From positions 1 through 64,000 of the forward strand of contig CAYMKL010000021.1 of NCBI GenBank assembly GCA_964390805.1: DNA of 64,000 nucleotides. The letters run 5' to 3'. Of the stretch, positions 61,801 to 64,000 are shown one piece after another. The notes under the pieces were generated by a model that was not told the DNA's origin, did no database searches, and was given only the letters and a program-made list of their open reading frames with translations. Both the position numbers and the translations under genes were made by a program. This stretch comes from CAYMKL01 sp964390805 (GTDB taxonomy: Bacteria > Chloroflexota > Anaerolineae > VGOG01). Every line of letters begins with the position of its first letter. The stretch's first letter is position 1.

Positions 61801-62209
61801 GATGCGAATTAGCCGCCAACCGATAGCCGGTTTCGATCCGCGGCCCATCGGCCTCCAGAACCTGCACCTGCGGTTCGACGCCGGGCGGGATACCCAGAGT
61901 GACGAACTTGACCGGCAGCCGAGGCGTGCCGGGGTCCGAGGTGTAACTGAACCCAGGCGCGCTGATCTCGTCCAACAAGACCCCGTTTGCCTTCTGGGCA
62001 CTCACCTCCCACGATGGCACGCGCAGTTCGACGACAATCGTCTGTTCACCCGACGTCAGCAGGCGGAGGTCAGGCAATGGCGTGCCAGCAACCCCCGTCG
62101 CTGGTGATTGGCCGTAAGATTGCCAGGGAGCCGCGAGGAGCGCGAGGATGGCAAAGATAACCACGCTTCGCCGCTTCCAGCCCCCCCAACTCGTTTTGCT
62201 ATTGCTCAT
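58835..62209 (-). CDS. Secreted C25 (gingipain-type) cysteine protease with dockerins
   Basis: A 1124-aa exported protease. Signal peptide 1-35 (RRSVVIFAILALLAAPW), a pro/propeptide-like Ig region, then a C25 catalytic domain (about 660-1010). The catalytic His is in NYIGHAGVGEW (about 913) and the Cys in VLGMTCLEGSF (about 947), with DYRDYLGEPRDNYIPPYMA upstream. Two dockerin-like segments end the protein (DLNDDGDVNVADIMLVASRW; DLDGDCDIDIVDIMRVAARW). The family cleaves after Arg or Lys or matures surface proteins. The ATG at 62209 is used, with GGAGG 10 nt upstream; the upstream DUF11 gene ends 27 bp before it, so the two are one operon. Confidence 0.9.
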   Translation of the reverse strand: MSNSKTSWGGWKRRSVVIFAILALLAAPWQSYGQSPATGVAGTPLPDLRLLTSGEQTIVVELRVPSWEVSAQKANGVLLDEISAPGFSYTSDPGTPRLPVKFVTLGIPPGVEPQVQVLEADGPRIETGYRLAANSHPTLSFDLETAPSVAALTGPPALKTEPASGDALYPAELAQVIEVGRLRSQSFVQIRLNPFQFHPQKRELHVYDRLRVAVQLALSAASLTAEEFGGHSVGIPNLFGEQFGQSQQVGNSGSIFKPTPKHPGFDAPAPEKSGPVDEGSFESALRALLLNYAAARAWRALPPPLQPSPSEGEGGERLQDFYTGIRFRIEVSQDGLYELDRNMLQAEDPDVINYLLSTFQLFEDFNLSAESEVALEIVDLDGDDHLDFRDLIRFYGRIPDEEELRYTGTRVYWLVAGRQAGKRMATRSGTPGSGAIPPDFPTTVHVEENHKYYWNLPELGGSDTHWYWVYLVQTDPSSPLQRDYPVSTPDVSSESHEATVRAKLVNISSSSNVNPDHRAKLYLSNAAPATLITDQTWDGQIGVEVEGNVASSELNPGTNTVRLEIYLQPGVIADALYVDWFEMDYRRAFHAQDDRLTFTRPTGYSEYEITGFSDSDVGVYDITDPPNPVRLTGTQVNWRGTLRFSDATPTADKYVAVLLQKPALMEPDSLARVNAGTDLRAPANGANYLIITHADFTSAANQLATHRATDFTVRVVQVQDVYNQFGNGVLDPEAIHDFLAYAIDNWSPSPQYALLMGDGTYDYRDYLGEPRDNYIPPYMAMVDPWLGETADENYYAAVSGADIVPDLAVGRAPVNTLAEANAVVAKIISYEGALGLQGLQSVPDSVMFVADNYEPARNAGNFPRLADGLAADCLPDSYTVQTIYYGETHGTAAAVKSAIISNINQGQRFGNYIGHAGVGEWADEGFFAVSDVGGLSNANKFPLVLGMTCLEGSFQDAVQDAVAEQLVRAANKGAIASWSPTGLGVATGHDKLSRGFYNALFQQDARRLGAATVAGKVRLYNTGSNLDLIHTFALVGDPATDTGIESDCQADLNDDGDVNVADIMLVASRWSTSCDNPNPDGNPDTPNYETPYDLDGDCDIDIVDIMRVAARWGGTCEAGTSGCL

Positions 62210-62236
62210 CCAACTTCCACCTCCAATCTTCACCCA

Positions 62237-64000
62237 CTAGCGCATGACCAAAGGCAAATAGATCGGCCAGCCAATAACGTCCCCCACCTGAGTATAAGCC
62301 GGTCCATGCCAGCCGCTGGTTTGGCCGGTGATTGAGATGGTCTCCAGCTTGTAGAACCAGATGCCGTCCGGCACGGCCCTATCCACAAACTCGTAGCGTG
62401 CGCCACTGGTGCCAGCCGCCTGACTGGGGATCAAGGCGCTGTTCACGCGCTGATAGCCGGCCCCCGACTGCGAGCTGCGCCAGACGTTGAAGCCCAGGTT
62501 GTCTATTTCGGTGATGGTCTCCCAAAGCAGGGTGACTTCGTCGCCGGATGCCTTCGCTGTGAAGAACTTGAGTATGGCGGTGGTGGGTTCTTCGGCGATG
62601 GCGACGGCCGCCGAAGCGAAGCCATTCACCGGGTTGCCATTGGCGTCCACACCGTTCTCAACGAAGACCGTGTTGGTGACAGCCTCGGTAGCGGCAACCG
62701 CAGTGAATACTACTCGGACGCTGAAGCTGGCATCGGGCGCCAAGGGGGTGTTGAAGCCATTGGGGAGTGGCCCGGTCAGATCGTCCCATTCGACTGTCCC
62801 CGGCACGTAGCGGTCGTGGGACGGATCAGCCTGCGCGAAGCCCAGGTAAACCGGATCATACGTGTCGGTCAGTGGCAGGGTGACAATGTCAACCATGCCG
62901 ATATTGGTGATCTGGATGGTGAAAGTGATCTCATCACCTACCTCGATAGGTCCGTCCACCTCGGCGCGTTTGCTGACCTCAATGTTGGGCAATACGATCA
63001 CCCTTACGGTATCGGCGTCGCTGACGCCAGGGAGCGGATCACCAAGCTCATCCTTCACGTTGTCAACGACAGCCCTGTTCTCCGCTTGCACACCCTCCGG
63101 CGTGTAGTGGATAGCCAGTAGCACGACCTGTACCTCTACTGTCGTACCCTTCGGGAAGTCCACACCGAAACCGTTGGGAGGTGCAGCCGTCAGGTCATGC
63201 CAAACCAGCATACCTGTGTCGGTCATGACCTCATTTGGCTCTGGGTCCGCGCTGGCAAAGGTCAAGTACGCGGTGTCATAGGTATCGGTCAGCGGTACGG
63301 TTCCCAATGTGGTGTTGCCAGTATTGGTGATGCGGATGGTAAATGTCACCAGCTCAGCCACAGACGCCGGGTCGCTGCTCTCCAGGATCTTGTCCACTGC
63401 GATGCTGGGCTCATCCGTAACGGTGATATCTTCGCTGTCTTCGTTGTTGCCTGGGTTGGGATCCGGCTCGTTGCCCTGGACATTGACGGTATTCCGCTTC
63501 ACGCCACTGGCAAGGCTACCGGCAGTGGCGATGATGGTGAAGGACCTCGAATCGCCAGCGGGAATGGCGCCCAGGTTGCACACCAGCGTACCCGGCAGTA
63601 CCTCAGTGCAAGCATCGGTGTCACTATCGTAGGTGAGCTCGGAGGGCAACGTATCGGTGACCGTCACACCCGTGGCATCCGATGGGCCGGCGTTGGTGAC
63701 GACGATGGTGTAGGCCACGTCCTCACCTGGCGAGACGACGATCTCTGCCGCACGCTTGCTGATGAGAAGGTCAGCCGCTACTCCAATGAGCACTACCTCG
63801 TCGGGGAAGTTGTTGTCCTCGTCCGGATCCGGTGAATCGCTGAAGACAGCGGCCGTATTGGTCAGTACGCTTCCATCCGCCAGACTCGGGTCCACAGTGG
63901 TGATGGCCGTGATGACCACCGTGGTGCTGACCGGCACATCGCCGAGTTGACAGGTGGCGCCAGCGCAAGCGCCTTGACTCGTCAGCAACTGATCCAGTGT
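62237..64000 (-). CDS. DUF11-repeat surface protein (incomplete at window end)
   Basis: The 3' part of a gene; the frame is open to the window edge, so its start is not visible. At least 588 residues remain. They are DUF11/conserved repeat domains of the bacterial surface type: VSPGEDVAYTIVVTNAGPSDA, VTDTLPSELTYDSD, FTIRITNTGNTTLGTVPLTD, FTIQITNIGMVDIVTLPLTD. The end is a fibronectin-III-like segment (TLLWETITEIDNLGFNVWRS) and the tail GWPIYLPLVMR. Such proteins form extended surface or S-layer-like structures. It precedes the C25 protease in the same operon, which suggests that the protease may process it. Confidence 0.85.
   Translation of the reverse strand, partial: TLDQLLTSQGACAGATCQLGDVPVSTTVVITAITTVDPSLADGSVLTNTAAVFSDSPDPDEDNNFPDEVVLIGVAADLLISKRAAEIVVSPGEDVAYTIVVTNAGPSDATGVTVTDTLPSELTYDSDTDACTEVLPGTLVCNLGAIPAGDSRSFTIIATAGSLASGVKRNTVNVQGNEPDPNPGNNEDSEDITVTDEPSIAVDKILESSDPASVAELVTFTIRITNTGNTTLGTVPLTDTYDTAYLTFASADPEPNEVMTDTGMLVWHDLTAAPPNGFGVDFPKGTTVEVQVVLLAIHYTPEGVQAENRAVVDNVKDELGDPLPGVSDADTVRVIVLPNIEVSKRAEVDGPIEVGDEITFTIQITNIGMVDIVTLPLTDTYDPVYLGFAQADPSHDRYVPGTVEWDDLTGPLPNGFNTPLAPDASFSVRVVFTAVAATEAVTNTVFVENGVDANGNPVNGFASAAVAIAEEPTTAILKFFTAKASGDEVTLLWETITEIDNLGFNVWRSSQSGAGYQRVNSALIPSQAAGTSGARYEFVDRAVPDGIWFYKLETISITGQTSGWHGPAYTQVGDVIGWPIYLPLVMR

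Overview
The window looks like a chromosomal segment of a GC-rich Chloroflexota bacterium, probably an Anaerolineae-like lineage. That is inferred from content: several long BTAD/STAND-ATPase regulators, Thr/Pro-linker secreted proteins, non-cellulosomal dockerins, tails ending in (Y/F)LPLV-like motifs, a GTG-started isopentenyl-phosphate kinase and YkvA/DUF1232 proteins. No rRNA, tRNA or CRISPR was found. Almost every gene lies on the minus strand. The only plus-strand genes are a DUF1232 gene (3303-3710), one regulator (33547-36705) and a DUF1232 remnant behind it.

Layout. 1-383: ~99-bp palindromic tandem repeats. 384-2899: peptide ABC transporter permease and binding lipoprotein, preceded by a ~295-nt structured leader with a terminator-like hairpin. 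3303-8831: DUF1232 protein, two copies of a small WRGRIEHVQ protein, a large secreted GDSL-like/DNRLRE protein and a truncated regulator. 8904-12975: orphan response regulator, dockerin proteins and a duplicated, decaying beta-helix locus split by a C11 tract. 13093-20226: a 2377-aa secreted multidomain protein with a zincin motif. 20488-36705: BTAD/STAND regulators alternating with small WRGRIEHVQ genes and small metabolic or stress genes (NmrA, LysM, SnoaL, LPXTG, DUF1059, ACT, OsmC-DUF1059). 38102-43086: secreted proteins, one with BNR repeats and a dockerin. 43345-47169: a regulator whose C-terminal repeat region is replaced by a complete peptide-binding (SBP_bac_5) domain. 47368-54471: ABC-2 exporter, CPBP protease, HAD/response regulator/histidine kinase operon, isopentenyl phosphate kinase. 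54780-58710: small membrane and HhH proteins, MscL with a zinc ribbon, and two lipoprotein-anchor paralogs carrying either TIR or HhH, followed by a caspase-fold-like membrane protein. 58835-64000: a gingipain-type C25 protease with dockerins and an incomplete DUF11 surface protein.

The main theme is regulation of a secreted proteome. Five promoters (upstream of the giant secreted protein, a LysM protein, a SnoaL protein, the BNR/dockerin protein and the CPBP protease) share one architecture: 7-8-bp direct repeats spaced exactly 11 bp, the last ending exactly 8 bp before the -10 box. That is the geometry of SARP/BTAD or PhoB-type operators, and the window encodes five BTAD proteins (one truncated) and two OmpR-type response regulators. 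The regulators have their own conserved promoter (TTGCCA, 16 bp, TATACT). The best candidates for something undescribed are the BTAD-STAND-SBP_bac_5 fusion, the 11-bp-repeat promoter class, the mobile-looking small WRGRIEHVQ cassette, and the TIR/HhH/caspase-like membrane cluster.
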